The notes under the pieces: generated by a model
The model's database searches: none
Told to the model about the DNA's origin: nothing
What the model saw: the letters and a program-made list of their open reading frames with translations, nothing else
Shown: one piece after another, positions 32,253-40,734 of the stretch
Layout: each line of letters starts with the position of its first letter
Numbering within the stretch: position 1 is the stretch's first letter
Translations under genes and position numbers: made by a program
From: Maridesulfovibrio frigidus DSM 17176
GTDB lineage: Bacteria; Desulfobacterota; Desulfovibrionia; Desulfovibrionales; Desulfovibrionaceae
DNA: 64,000 bases
Assembly (NCBI RefSeq): GCF_000711735.1
Contig: NZ_JONL01000011.1
Coordinates: 1 to 64,000, forward strand
Direction of reading: 5' to 3'

Positions 32253-33959
32253 ATGAGTAAAAATCAAATTCATCATATTTCATTTATCTGCATTCTACTG
32301 ATCTGTCTTATAATACTGCCTGCGAGTATTCTCTATGCGCAGAGTGAGAACAACGAAGACCTAACTGTGGAGACCAAAGAATTAGACTCCATAGAAAATA
32401 CTTCGATGCAGACTGCAACGCTGACCAATTTACTATATTACAAATCTGAACTTCTGAAACAAGCTTCCTTAACTAAAGAAGCAATGAAGAACACGTCCCA
32501 TCCTGAGGACAAGAAAGCCCTTTTATTAAGATTAAATGACCTGAAAAAACAGCTGAAGAAAGTCACGCAAAACTTCATCAAAGTCGCCACGGGACTTGAT
32601 ACAGCAATATTTAACGAAGAAATACAGCAAAATTTTCAATGGCAAGAAGAAATAGAAACACTGGTCAAGCCGATTTTGTATGAACTGAAGGAAATGACCA
32701 AACGTCCCAGACAAGTAGAGCGTTTGAAAAGCAGGGTAGCCTACTTCGAAAGCAAACTTCCCAGAGCAAAGGAAGCTGTAGCAAGTATTGAAGAGCTCAT
32801 AGCTTCCACAGACTCGCTTCTATTAAAAGCTGAACTTGATAACCTTAAAATTGACTTTCTAAAAAAACGAACCAACATCAGCAATCAACTGGATGTTGCT
32901 CATTTTGAACTAAATGAGCTGCAGAAAGAAAAAACATCTTTATTTGAATCAACAAAAAAAGTTATGGCTGTTTTCTTTAAAAGCCGTGGCAAAAATATCC
33001 TCATCGCCCTTCTCGCCTTTGCAGGAGTATTTCTATTTTTCCGAATTATAGATCGTGGCTTCAGAAAAATTCATCCCGCATTTAAAGCAAAGCAAAGGCC
33101 CTTTTATATCCGTATTTTCGAAATTGTACTATTGTTTATAAGTGTTTTGGCAGCGACCCTAGCTTCCCTTTTCACTCTCTATACATCAGGCGACTGGTTT
33201 CTGCTCAGCATCGCACTCATTTTTCTCCTAGGAGCACTTTGGACCGCCCGCGCAGGATTTACCAGATACTACGAACAGGTTAAACTCATACTTAACCTTG
33301 GAGCAGTTCGCGAAAATGAACGTATCGTACACAATGGAGTTCCATGGAAAGTGGATAGACTTCAAATTTATGCCAAGCTCAGAAACCCTGTCTTAAGTCC
33401 TAGCACTATCAGATTGCCCATTAGAGAACTGGAAAATCTGATTTCACGGCCCATCGGCAACAATGAACCATGGTTCCCATGCCGCAAAAATGATTGGGTA
33501 ATACTCTCTGACGGCGTACGTGGTAAAGTCATAAGCCAGTCTCCAGACATGGTCGAACTGCTCCAGCGCGGAGGAGCTTACGTGACATATCAAACTCCGG
33601 TTTTTCTGGGGCTGAATCCCCTAAACATTTCGCGTAACTTCCGGATCAAATCTGTTTTCGGCATCGACTACGCGCATCAGGCCAAATCGACTACATCCAT
33701 TCTTGAGCAAGCAAAGAACTTTATATCGACCAAGCTTGAAGAGGACGGCTACAGCAAACACGTTCTCAACTTAAAGGTTGAGTTCGAATCCGCTGGAGCA
33801 TCATCACTCAACCTTGTGATAATAGCAGACTTCCATAGCGACATAGCAGAGCTATACGGACGGTTAACTAGGGCACTGCAACGGTACAGCGTAGATGCTT
33901 GCAATCACTTTGAGTGGAATATTCCTTTTGCTCAGCTTGTTGTCCATAAAGCGAAATAA
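32253..33959 (+). CDS. MscS-like mechanosensitive channel protein
   Basis: The protein has 568 residues. The signal peptide (ICILLICLIILPASILYAQS) and a long periplasmic coiled-coil region (residues 35-235) come first, followed by three membrane segments (ILIALLAFAGVFLFFRII, IFEIVLLFISVLAATLASLF, FLLSIALIFLLGALWTA). The beta-domain segment KNDWVILSDGVRGKVISQSP and the ending FEWNIPFAQLVVH match the cytoplasmic part of MscS-type channels. The pore helix is less canonical than in E. coli MscS. It probably protects against osmotic downshift. Confidence 0.75.
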   Translation: MSKNQIHHISFICILLICLIILPASILYAQSENNEDLTVETKELDSIENTSMQTATLTNLLYYKSELLKQASLTKEAMKNTSHPEDKKALLLRLNDLKKQLKKVTQNFIKVATGLDTAIFNEEIQQNFQWQEEIETLVKPILYELKEMTKRPRQVERLKSRVAYFESKLPRAKEAVASIEELIASTDSLLLKAELDNLKIDFLKKRTNISNQLDVAHFELNELQKEKTSLFESTKKVMAVFFKSRGKNILIALLAFAGVFLFFRIIDRGFRKIHPAFKAKQRPFYIRIFEIVLLFISVLAATLASLFTLYTSGDWFLLSIALIFLLGALWTARAGFTRYYEQVKLILNLGAVRENERIVHNGVPWKVDRLQIYAKLRNPVLSPSTIRLPIRELENLISRPIGNNEPWFPCRKNDWVILSDGVRGKVISQSPDMVELLQRGGAYVTYQTPVFLGLNPLNISRNFRIKSVFGIDYAHQAKSTTSILEQAKNFISTKLEEDGYSKHVLNLKVEFESAGASSLNLVIIADFHSDIAELYGRLTRALQRYSVDACNHFEWNIPFAQLVVHKAK

Positions 33960-33982
33960 GTAGAAATCATCAAACACGAAAA

Positions 33983-34012
33983 AGCCCCTTACAACATTTG
34001 TTGTAAGGGGCT
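33983..34012 (-). terminator. Terminator hairpin, dispersed copy 2
   Basis: AGCCCCTTACAAC-ATTT-GTTGTAAGGGGCT is a perfect 13-bp stem with a T run on the minus strand. Its sequence overlaps the last codons (PLQQML) of the DJ-1/PfpI gene and closes both converging genes. Confidence 0.8.
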
Positions 34013-34537
34013 AAAATTATTTGTAGCCAAGTCTATAATGGCTCGGCAAAAAGCCGGCAGATCGTCCGGTTTACGGGATGAAACTTGATTACGGTCAACA
34101 ACAACGTCCTTATCAACCCACGTTGCTCCGGCATTGATAAGATCATCTTTGATTCCAGGGGTTGATGTGCAAGTAAAACCTTTCATAATTCCGGCTGAAA
34201 TAGGGATCCATCCGGCATGACAGATGTGCGCAACAACTTTCCCAGCATTGTGTATATTACGTGTAAGTTCCAGAACTTTAAGATCACGCCTGAGTTTATC
34301 CGGAGCAAAACCGCCCGCAATTACAAGTAAGTCAAAATCCTCCGCCTGTAGATCTGCAATGGCAGCTGTGGAGCGAAAAGGATAACCATTTTTTCCTTTA
34401 TAAACGGTTCCAGCTTCAGGTCCGGCCACCTCGACCTCTGCCCCTTCTTCGATCAGACGATAGTAAGGGTACAAAAGTTCCATATCCTCAAAAACATTCT
34501 CCACAAACATCAAGACACGCATACCTTTCATTTTCAT
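33989..34537 (-). CDS. DJ-1/PfpI family protein
   Basis: The protein has 182 residues from ATG 34537 (GGAG 6 bases upstream). Features of the class I glutamine amidotransferase-like fold are visible: VLMFVENVFEDMELLYP, DFDLLVIAGGFAPDKLR, and the nucleophile elbow VVAHICHAGWIP with Cys followed by His, as in PfpI peptidases and deglycases. The acidic residue of NVFEDME completes the usual active site. It probably acts in repair of glycated proteins or stress response. Its C-terminal codons form one arm of the shared terminator. Confidence 0.85.
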   Translation of the reverse strand: MKMKGMRVLMFVENVFEDMELLYPYYRLIEEGAEVEVAGPEAGTVYKGKNGYPFRSTAAIADLQAEDFDLLVIAGGFAPDKLRRDLKVLELTRNIHNAGKVVAHICHAGWIPISAGIMKGFTCTSTPGIKDDLINAGATWVDKDVVVDRNQVSSRKPDDLPAFCRAIIDLATNNFSPLQQML

Positions 34538-34850
34538 CAAAAACTCCGATTCGTCTAATTTATAGTTAACTTGATTGAAAACAAGGAATAATAATTACGA
34601 TAATTATAAATTCAGTAGACTTTTATTTATCATAAAAAGATAAGCAGTCACAAGTTTGTCTGAAACAAAATATTGAATTTTATTTGTAGTTTTAAAAATT
34701 TAATGAACGCAAAAAAGCCCCTCACAACTTTTGTTGTAAGGAGCTATATAACCAAACTGGCGGAGAGGAGAGGATTCAACCTCTGTCCCGTCTCAGAACA
34801 GGTTGATACTAAAAAGACCTATTCTATGAAAACTAAAGAAAAGTTGCCGA
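34538..34850. other. Intergenic region with tRNA-Ser remnant
   Basis: AT-rich sequence containing the degenerate duplicate of the tRNA-Ser 3' end and its terminator at 34707-34783. No gene is visible. Confidence 0.5.
34707..34783 (-). repeat. Degenerate duplicate of tRNA-Ser 3' end plus terminator
   Basis: Nearly identical to 35212-35290: terminator hairpin copy 3 (34716-34745, one stem mismatch), the spacer ATATAACCAAAC, and 26 bases of tRNA-Ser 3' end (34758-34783). One base of the T loop (GGATTC-AACC instead of GGATTCGAACC) is missing. The rest of the tRNA is absent. It looks like an attachment-site duplicate or integration scar. Confidence 0.75.
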
Positions 34851-35108
34851 TTATACTTTACCCAGTGAGTTAGACGTGGCTTGGATAACAGACCCATTTG
34901 TGTTGTAAGTAGGAGCAGCTTTAGTCGCAACAAGCTCGCCCGCAAGGGAAGGATCAGCCATGACCTGCCGTTCCATCTTTGCTTTTTTGATGTTCTTAAT
35001 ATCGTTCGCGTTCGATTCGGCACCGCTTTTCTGCTGCTCGGCCACCTTCTGCTCAGCGCTTTGCTGCTTGGGAATTACCATCGGTTGACTGGCTCCACTG
35101 ATTTCCAT
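34851..35108 (-). CDS. Small protein of unknown function between tRNA-Ser repeats
   Basis: The protein has 85 residues with a strong AAGGAGG site before ATG 35108. It reads MEISGASQPMVIPKQQSAEQ, a Lys/Glu/Gln-rich middle with DIKNIKKAKMERQVM, and a tail DPSLAGELVATKAAPTYNTN. No signal peptide or membrane segment. I do not recognise the family. It is the only gene between the two tRNA-Ser-derived repeats, so it may be either the last gene of a lost integrative element or a host gene beside the scar. Confidence 0.65.
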   Translation of the reverse strand: MEISGASQPMVIPKQQSAEQKVAEQQKSGAESNANDIKNIKKAKMERQVMADPSLAGELVATKAAPTYNTNGSVIQATSNSLGKV

Positions 35109-35220
35109 GCAATCCTCCTTGGATCTATTTTTTGTTCTTGTAACCTTTTATCGGTACATGCCCTGAAAATCTTTAGGAAGTGGCACAATTATTCGAATGA
35201 ACCGCAATCGGACGCAAAAA

Positions 35221-35250
35221 AGCCCCTCACAACTTTCGTTGTAAGGGGCT
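35221..35250 (-). terminator. Terminator of tRNA-Ser, hairpin copy 4
   Basis: AGCCCCTCACAAC-TTTC-GTTGTAAGGGGCT is followed on the minus strand by a T run (TTTTTTGCG). It begins 13 bases after the tRNA CCA end. Confidence 0.9.
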
Positions 35251-35262
35251 GTATAACCAAAC

Positions 35263-35354
35263 TGGCGGAGAGGAGAGGATTCGAACCTCCGTTAGCGTTA
35301 ACTAAACACGCTTTCCAGGCGTGCTCCTTAAGCCGTACTCGGACACCTCTCCGC
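35263..35354 (-). tRNA. tRNA-Ser(GGA)
   Basis: The 92-base gene starts GCGGAGAGGTGTCCGAGTAC. The anticodon arm CACGC-CTGGAAA-GCGTG gives anticodon GGA (reads UCC and UCU). It has the long variable arm expected of tRNA-Ser, T arm GAGGTTCGAATCCTC, and an encoded CCA. A damaged copy of its 3' end lies about 505 bases away. Confidence 0.95.
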
Positions 35355-35446
35355 TTGGTGAAAAAGGATTTAACTAAATCGGATAGACTTAGCAAGCACT
35401 ATTTCACTTTTTCTCTAATTATTTTGAATAACATTAAAAAAAGTAC

Positions 35447-36364
35447 CTATTTAGGCAATATTAAGCTCCCACGAAACTCATCTAAGGATTTTGCGTTCAC
35501 TCTTGCTAAAACTTTCGGCAACTCTTCAACTATCTTAAAAGCAGTATCAGGCCGTAAAAAATTAGCAGTTCCGATCTGAACAGCAGTTGCGCCCACCAAT
35601 AGGAATTCTGCGGCGTCTTCGGCTGTTGCGATTCCGCCAAGACCCATTACTGGAATCTTGACCGCGTTCACAGCCTGATAGACACAGCGCAGTGCTACGG
35701 GCTTAACAGCAGGACCGGACAGTCCGCCAATAACGTTTGCCAGGCGCGGAGTGCGTCGTTCAATATCTACAGCCATACCTGAGAGCGTGTTAATCAGTGA
35801 TATACCGTCTGCTCCGCCATCTTCGGCAGCTCTAGCGCAGGTGGCAATATCAGTCACGTTAGGAGAGAGCTTTATGATTACGGGCTTATTGCCCGCGTTT
35901 TTCTTAACGGCTTCTGCTACCTTCGTGATCTGTCTCGGGTCCTGACCGAAAGCGATACCGCCCTCTTTTACATTAGGACACGATACATTCACTTCAAGAG
36001 CGGCAACCCCTTCTTCTCCGGCAAGAACAGCGGCTAGCTCACCGAACTCTGCTGCATCTGTTGCGTAGAGATTCACAAGCACAGGTAGCGTTTTCCACGG
36101 AAGCTTTGGTAGTTTTTTAGTTAAAAAATCTTCCACCCCGGGATTCTGAATACCAATGGCATTGAGCATTCCGCACGGAGTTTCAGCAATTCTCGGCATA
36201 GGATTGCCTTCTCTAGGTTTGAGAGAAAGCCCTTTCACTATGATGCCACCTAGTGATTCAAGATCACCGAATCTTTTAAATTCCAGCCCAGAACCGAAAG
36301 TACCTGAAGCTGTTAAGATAGGATTTTTTAACTTCAGCCCGGCAAAATCAACTGACATATCCAT
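35447..36364 (-). CDS. pyrD: Dihydroorotate dehydrogenase B, catalytic subunit
   Basis: The protein has 305 residues, normal for class 1B PyrD. It oxidises dihydroorotate to orotate with FMN. Seen motifs: LKNPILTASGTFGSG, VNVSCPNVKEGG with the class 1 active Cys, VIIKLSPNVTDI, GISLINTL and PVMGLGGIATAEDAAEFLLV with GATAVQIGTANF. ATG 36364 has a GGAGGG site and begins 2 bases after pyrK, so the two subunits are co-translated. The last residues run close to the tRNA-Ser gene without a clear terminator. Confidence 0.95.
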   Translation of the reverse strand: MDMSVDFAGLKLKNPILTASGTFGSGLEFKRFGDLESLGGIIVKGLSLKPREGNPMPRIAETPCGMLNAIGIQNPGVEDFLTKKLPKLPWKTLPVLVNLYATDAAEFGELAAVLAGEEGVAALEVNVSCPNVKEGGIAFGQDPRQITKVAEAVKKNAGNKPVIIKLSPNVTDIATCARAAEDGGADGISLINTLSGMAVDIERRTPRLANVIGGLSGPAVKPVALRCVYQAVNAVKIPVMGLGGIATAEDAAEFLLVGATAVQIGTANFLRPDTAFKIVEELPKVLARVNAKSLDEFRGSLILPK

Positions 36365-36366
36365 AT

Positions 36367-37161
36367 CTAACCCTCCAGATCGATTGCAGTTGCTTTAAAA
36401 ACAGGACCGCTTGTACAAACTTGAGTGAAATGCCCTTCGCTATCTTTACATACACAACCAAGACATGCCCCAACTCCGCAGGCCATGCGGTTTTCTAAAG
36501 AAAGTTCCGCATCTACGCCGTACTTAAGTGCAGCTCTTTGAATTGTGCGTAAGAAAGGAGTCGGTCCGCAGGCCACAACTAGCCCGTTTTTCTCACCATA
36601 TTCTTTAACAAGAGCTTCAACCCTTGCAATAATGGTATGAATATCTTCGGGCTTATTTTCTTGGATATCTTCCACTTCTACCTTATCTGACAGTGCCTTA
36701 TAAGGATAATTTTCAAGTGGAGGCCTATGCGCAAAAAACAACTTTAAATTTTCAGGTTGTTGATGGGAGTCGACATAACCGCAAAAGGGCGCTATGCCCA
36801 TCCCTCCAGCGAGCATCAGTACAGGGCGATCTTTCGGTTTACTGAAAAATGAACCGAGCGGTCCCCATATATTAACTGAATCGCCTTTGGAAAGTTCCAT
36901 TAAACGCTTCGTACCTCGTCCTACTACTTGAAAAAGAATAGTCAGAGTGGTGTCGTCTGCGCTACTAATGGAAAAAGGACGTCCCCAAATAAGGTCAAGC
37001 GGCCACGATACGGGTCTGATCATAACGAACTGGCCTACGCGCCAGCCTGATTCCCAGCCCGGATATTCGAGCTTGAGTTCGACGATTTCCTCACCCGGTG
37101 AGGAGTGTCCGAGGGGCGTAATGTCAACGACTTTAACAGCCCTGCAATTGTTTGCACTCAT
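36367..37161 (-). CDS. pyrK: Dihydroorotate dehydrogenase B, electron transfer subunit
   Basis: The protein has 264 residues. The ferredoxin reductase-like domain binds FAD (RPFSISSADD) and a nicotinamide nucleotide (MLAGGMGIAPFCGYV and VVACGPTPFL). The C-terminal [2Fe-2S] site is CGVGACLGCVCKDSEGHFTQ followed by a final Cys. It passes electrons from PyrD to NAD. It is the first gene of the pyrK-pyrD operon and diverges from the U32 peptidase-like gene with a 55-base gap. Confidence 0.95.
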   Translation of the reverse strand: MSANNCRAVKVVDITPLGHSSPGEEIVELKLEYPGWESGWRVGQFVMIRPVSWPLDLIWGRPFSISSADDTTLTILFQVVGRGTKRLMELSKGDSVNIWGPLGSFFSKPKDRPVLMLAGGMGIAPFCGYVDSHQQPENLKLFFAHRPPLENYPYKALSDKVEVEDIQENKPEDIHTIIARVEALVKEYGEKNGLVVACGPTPFLRTIQRAALKYGVDAELSLENRMACGVGACLGCVCKDSEGHFTQVCTSGPVFKATAIDLEG

Positions 37162-37216
37162 GATTTAATCCTATAGATTTTTGCTACCCGCAGTATGCGG
37201 CAAAGCGTGATAAACT

Positions 37217-39193
37217 ATGACTAAGCATAAACCAGAAATTCTTGCCCCGGCGGGCGATAAATCCTCTTTCCTAGCGGCAATAGCTGCGGGAGCGGATGCC
37301 ATTTACGCCGGCCTTAAACATTTTTCCGCTCGCATGGAAGCTCATAACTTTTCAACAACAGAGCTTGCGGCCCTTGCGCAGCTTGCACGGGATCATGGCA
37401 TAAAAACCTACATCCCTATGAACACATTAGTAAAGCCTGACGATATCGAATCCGCAGCCCGTCTGCTAGATAGAGTCGCCCAAACGGTTAAACCCGATGG
37501 GATTATCGTTCAGGACCTCGCAATGGTTCAGATTGCTAGACAGGTCGGTTACGAAGGTGAAATTCACCTTTCAACCCTTGCCAACGTCAGCAGCCCTTCC
37601 GGACTTAAAATTGCCGCAGAAATGGGCATTGACCGCGTTGTTGTTCCTCGCGAACTCAATCTTGACGAAATAAAACAGATGGCAGAAGCCTGCCCTGAAT
37701 CAATCAGTCTCGAAATGTTCGTACACGGCGCTCTTTGCTACAGCGTATCCGGCCGATGCTACTGGAGTTCCTACTTCGGCGGCAAAAGTAGCCTTCGCGG
37801 ACGTTGTGTGCAACCCTGCCGTAGGCTTTATGGAACCTCTTCACGTAAAGATCAACCAAAACGTTTGTTCTCATGTCTCGACCTAAGTCTCGATGTGCTT
37901 ACCAAACCTATGATCACGCTTCCCGAAGTATCTTCGTGGAAAATCGAAGGTCGTAAAAAAGGTCCTCACTACGTATACTATACTGTCACAGGCTACCGTA
38001 TGCTCCGTGACAACCCGAATGACGCTCAAATCCGCAAAAATGCAACTCAGTTGCTAGAACTTGCGCTGAGCAGACCGTCATCTCACTCAAACTTTTTGCC
38101 GCAGCGCCCATTTGTTCCGCTCGATCCGACTAACGAAACCGGCTCCGGTTTCCTGATCGGTATCACCAAGCAGGAAAAAAATGGTAAGTCATACTTTGAA
38201 TGTCGCCAAGAACTTTTGCAAGGAGACTTCCTGCGTATCGGATATCAGGATCAAGCTGGTCATCAGACCATGAAGATCCGTAAATTCGTTCCTAAACGCG
38301 GAAAAGTTACAATCCAAGCTCAGGGCAACGGTCGTTTAAAATCCGGGACTAGAGTTTTCCTCATCGACCGCCGTGAAGAAGGACTGGTTAACGCTCTTAA
38401 GAAGCTTGAAGCCGCCCTTTCTAGAATCAAGGTTGCTGAAAAAACATCCAGCTCTGTAAAAATCGATTTGCCGCATCCGTTCAACGTGACAGACCGCGTT
38501 AAATTAATGAGCTTACAACGCAATCCTCCTCGCGGAAGAAATAAATATGGCACAGGCATCTGGCTTTCAGCCAACGCGCTGGACCGTACTCCGAAACCAC
38601 TTGTGTCAAAGATCTGGTGGTACCTTCCACCTGTAATCTGGCCTAATGAAGAAGCAGAGTTTAAACAGATTCTTGCATACTGTCTTGCCCACGGCGCGAC
38701 AGACTTCGTTTTAGGATCACCTTGGCAGAAAGGGTTGTTCCCCGACGATGACAAGCTTAATTTCCACGCTGGGCCATTCTGTAATGTCGCCAATCCGCTT
38801 GCGCTGATGGAACTTTACGAGATGGGCTTTAAGTCCGCATTTGTCAGCCCTGAGCTTTCAAAAGCAGACTTCCTTGCTCTCCCTCAACATAGTCCTCTAC
38901 CGCTTGGAATTATCACTTCCGGCCTCTGGCCGCTTGCTATTTCAAGGATCGTTGCTGATGAAACAGAACTCATGGCTCCAATCTACAGCCAGAAAAAAGA
39001 AGTCTGCTGGGTTCGTAAATACAACCAGAACTACTGGGTTTACCCAGGCTGGGAACTCGAACTTAAAGAAGTAACCAAAAAGCTCGAAAGCGCTGGTTAC
39101 TCTATGTTCCTACAGATCACAGAAACATGGCCTAAAGCTGTGCCAACCCCGAATAGAACCAGTACCTTCAACTGGGATCTAAGCTTAATGTAA
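37217..39193 (+). CDS. Peptidase U32-family protein (RlhA/YhbU-type)
   Basis: The protein has 658 residues. The opening EILAPAGDKSSFLAAIAAGA and the U32 signature EMFVHGALCYSVSGRCYWSS with following GGKSSLRGRCVQPCRRLY are clear; these cysteines bind an iron-sulfur cluster in studied relatives. Many U32 proteins modify RNA or prenyl cofactors rather than cut peptides. Length fits the long subgroup with a C-terminal domain (residues 320-650). It is monocistronic, divergent from pyrK. Exact reaction cannot be read. Confidence 0.85.
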   Translation: MTKHKPEILAPAGDKSSFLAAIAAGADAIYAGLKHFSARMEAHNFSTTELAALAQLARDHGIKTYIPMNTLVKPDDIESAARLLDRVAQTVKPDGIIVQDLAMVQIARQVGYEGEIHLSTLANVSSPSGLKIAAEMGIDRVVVPRELNLDEIKQMAEACPESISLEMFVHGALCYSVSGRCYWSSYFGGKSSLRGRCVQPCRRLYGTSSRKDQPKRLFSCLDLSLDVLTKPMITLPEVSSWKIEGRKKGPHYVYYTVTGYRMLRDNPNDAQIRKNATQLLELALSRPSSHSNFLPQRPFVPLDPTNETGSGFLIGITKQEKNGKSYFECRQELLQGDFLRIGYQDQAGHQTMKIRKFVPKRGKVTIQAQGNGRLKSGTRVFLIDRREEGLVNALKKLEAALSRIKVAEKTSSSVKIDLPHPFNVTDRVKLMSLQRNPPRGRNKYGTGIWLSANALDRTPKPLVSKIWWYLPPVIWPNEEAEFKQILAYCLAHGATDFVLGSPWQKGLFPDDDKLNFHAGPFCNVANPLALMELYEMGFKSAFVSPELSKADFLALPQHSPLPLGIITSGLWPLAISRIVADETELMAPIYSQKKEVCWVRKYNQNYWVYPGWELELKEVTKKLESAGYSMFLQITETWPKAVPTPNRTSTFNWDLSLM

Positions 39194-39216
39194 GAAATTA
39201 CATTACCTAAAAAGCA

Positions 39217-39258
39217 AAAATCCCGATGCGAATATTATATTCTCGTCGGGATTTTTTT
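39217..39258 (+). terminator. Terminator between converging genes
   Basis: TCCCGA (39221-39226) pairs with TCGGGA (39246-39251), with A and T runs on either side. It lies between the U32 gene and the minus-strand tautomerase gene. Confidence 0.75.
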
Positions 39259-39270
39259 TATTTAATCCAC

Positions 39271-39615
39271 TTAAAAAGTGCGTCCGTCCCAACCTAACAT
39301 CGAACGTTCAAGATCGCGAAATTCAATAAATACTCTAGTGCCTGAGATTGATAATTTCTCATACATAAAAGCGCAAAATTTTTCTGATAATATTGCAGTG
39401 TTATCTTTGTTAAGCAGAATACTGCCGATAGTCACAAACACAGCCGGTTCATTCTTCCCGGAAAGTACCATGCTCAAATTCTGATGCAACATTACGGTCA
39501 CATATACTTCCGGCTTACCGATTGCCGCCGAGGCAAACTTTGAAAGCCCCGCCACAAAACCTTCCGCCTTATCAGAATCTATTTCTATATTTGTCTCAAC
39601 CCGTATGAAAGGCAT
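39271..39615 (-). CDS. MIF/phenylpyruvate tautomerase-family protein
   Basis: The protein has 114 residues. Pro directly after the initiator Met is the catalytic base of this family. The pattern PFIRVETNIEI, LSKFASAAIGKPEVYVTVML and GTRVFIEFRDLERSMLGWDG with a closing RTF matches MIF-like trimeric tautomerases. A GGAGG site precedes ATG 39615. The gene lies 15 bases after the regulator on the same strand, so they are probably one operon. Natural substrate is unknown. Confidence 0.85.
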   Translation of the reverse strand: MPFIRVETNIEIDSDKAEGFVAGLSKFASAAIGKPEVYVTVMLHQNLSMVLSGKNEPAVFVTIGSILLNKDNTAILSEKFCAFMYEKLSISGTRVFIEFRDLERSMLGWDGRTF

Positions 39616-39630
39616 ATTCCCACCTCCTTC

Positions 39631-40518
39631 TTATGAGTGGGTTTCGTTGATAAGTTTTCGAAGAAATTTTGCAGCCTCAGGACCTTTTAATGATCTTGCC
39701 CAAAGCTCATTGACCATTTTTTCATGAAGAGACAAAGCTTCAGGTGCTGATGTTATCATCGCTACACCCAAACGAACATTAGGAAACTCGCCAAGCCTGA
39801 AGGGACTGACTGCAACACTAGCTCGCCCCGGTTGACGGAAAATCTGAAAGCTTGTGCTTGGAATAGAATCCACCAAAATACCAATCTGAATGCCGATTGG
39901 CTGTTTATCTAACATATCAAGAACATTTTCAATTTCTCTGCGCGCAACTTGTTTACGTTCCTGAATAACATCGGCAGGCAAATCATATGCTCCGATAAAG
40001 CCATTGCGCAAAAATCTTTCAAGCTCAGTTGCCGAGACTAGACTAACAATGCTCGGCTTACGTTCCCGATAAGCTTTTTTACGTTCTTTCAAAATTGATA
40101 AAATCTCATCAATCATATGATCAGCCTGATCCATATCCGGCAAACCTGCGGGTAGCCCCTCGCGCAAAACCACCGCTAAAAATTCGTCAAACTCATCTGT
40201 GGTTAATAGATATGAGACTGGTCCGAACATCACAAAAAGGTGCTCGGCAACAGATTCAGCCTGTCGCATTCTTTCGAAAAAACTTACGGCGGAAGCAACG
40301 TATTCTACACCTACCCCCATTAGCGAGGTAAGCGACACGCCCAAAAGTTCAGCAATACTTTCAAGGGTTTCAAGCTTAGGAGGGTCTCCCTTTTCATAAC
40401 GGTAAAGAGCCGCACGCGAGATGCCGATCTTAGCAGCAATATCTTCCGCGCTGTATTCACTTCCAAGCCTAAAAGCCTTAAGCCGCTGGCCTATTTCTTT
40501 GGAACAAAGTTCACCCAT
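39631..40518 (-). CDS. XRE-family transcriptional regulator, divergent to TRAP operon
   Basis: The protein has 295 residues from ATG 40518 (GGAG 7 bases upstream). Residues 8-65 are an XRE helix-turn-helix (IGQRLKAFRLGSEYSAEDIA, AKIGISRAALYRYEKG). The C-terminal 200 residues form a ligand or oligomerisation domain with EHLFVMFGPVSYLLTTDEF and an RPGRASVAVSPFRLGE segment. The divergent position and the inverted repeat at 40609-40660 suggest control of itself and of dctP. The inducer is probably the transported substrate or its product. Confidence 0.8.
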   Translation of the reverse strand: MGELCSKEIGQRLKAFRLGSEYSAEDIAAKIGISRAALYRYEKGDPPKLETLESIAELLGVSLTSLMGVGVEYVASAVSFFERMRQAESVAEHLFVMFGPVSYLLTTDEFDEFLAVVLREGLPAGLPDMDQADHMIDEILSILKERKKAYRERKPSIVSLVSATELERFLRNGFIGAYDLPADVIQERKQVARREIENVLDMLDKQPIGIQIGILVDSIPSTSFQIFRQPGRASVAVSPFRLGEFPNVRLGVAMITSAPEALSLHEKMVNELWARSLKGPEAAKFLRKLINETHS

Positions 40519-40608
40519 CAAAAGTCTCCGCTACACTATATTAATATAATAATAAAACCTCAAATATTCAAAAACCGTTTATGCCATCTTTGTTAATTAT
40601 AATTACTC

Positions 40609-40668
40609 AAATTCTCATTTTTGTGAACAGTTTTTTTAATTGTGTTAAAAATGAGAATTTTCTTGACA
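40609..40668 (+). promoter_or_regulatory. Inverted-repeat operator and -35 element of the TRAP operon
   Basis: AAATTCTCATTTTT (40609-40622) and AAAAATGAGAATTT (40647-40660) form a perfect 14-bp inverted repeat with 24 bases between. A TTGACA (40663-40668) follows at once. No good -10 is seen at 16-18 bases, so the promoter may need activation. Confidence 0.6.
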
Positions 40669-40734
40669 ATAAACACACTAGTAATCCAAATTAAACCAAT
40701 CAAATCATAGCTGCTATAATAAGGAGGCTTCTGA

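Noticed and set aside
34881-35579. Long open plus frame of 232 codons
   Set aside because: It runs through the tRNA-Ser gene, its terminator and the antisense of pyrD; composition is not protein-like.
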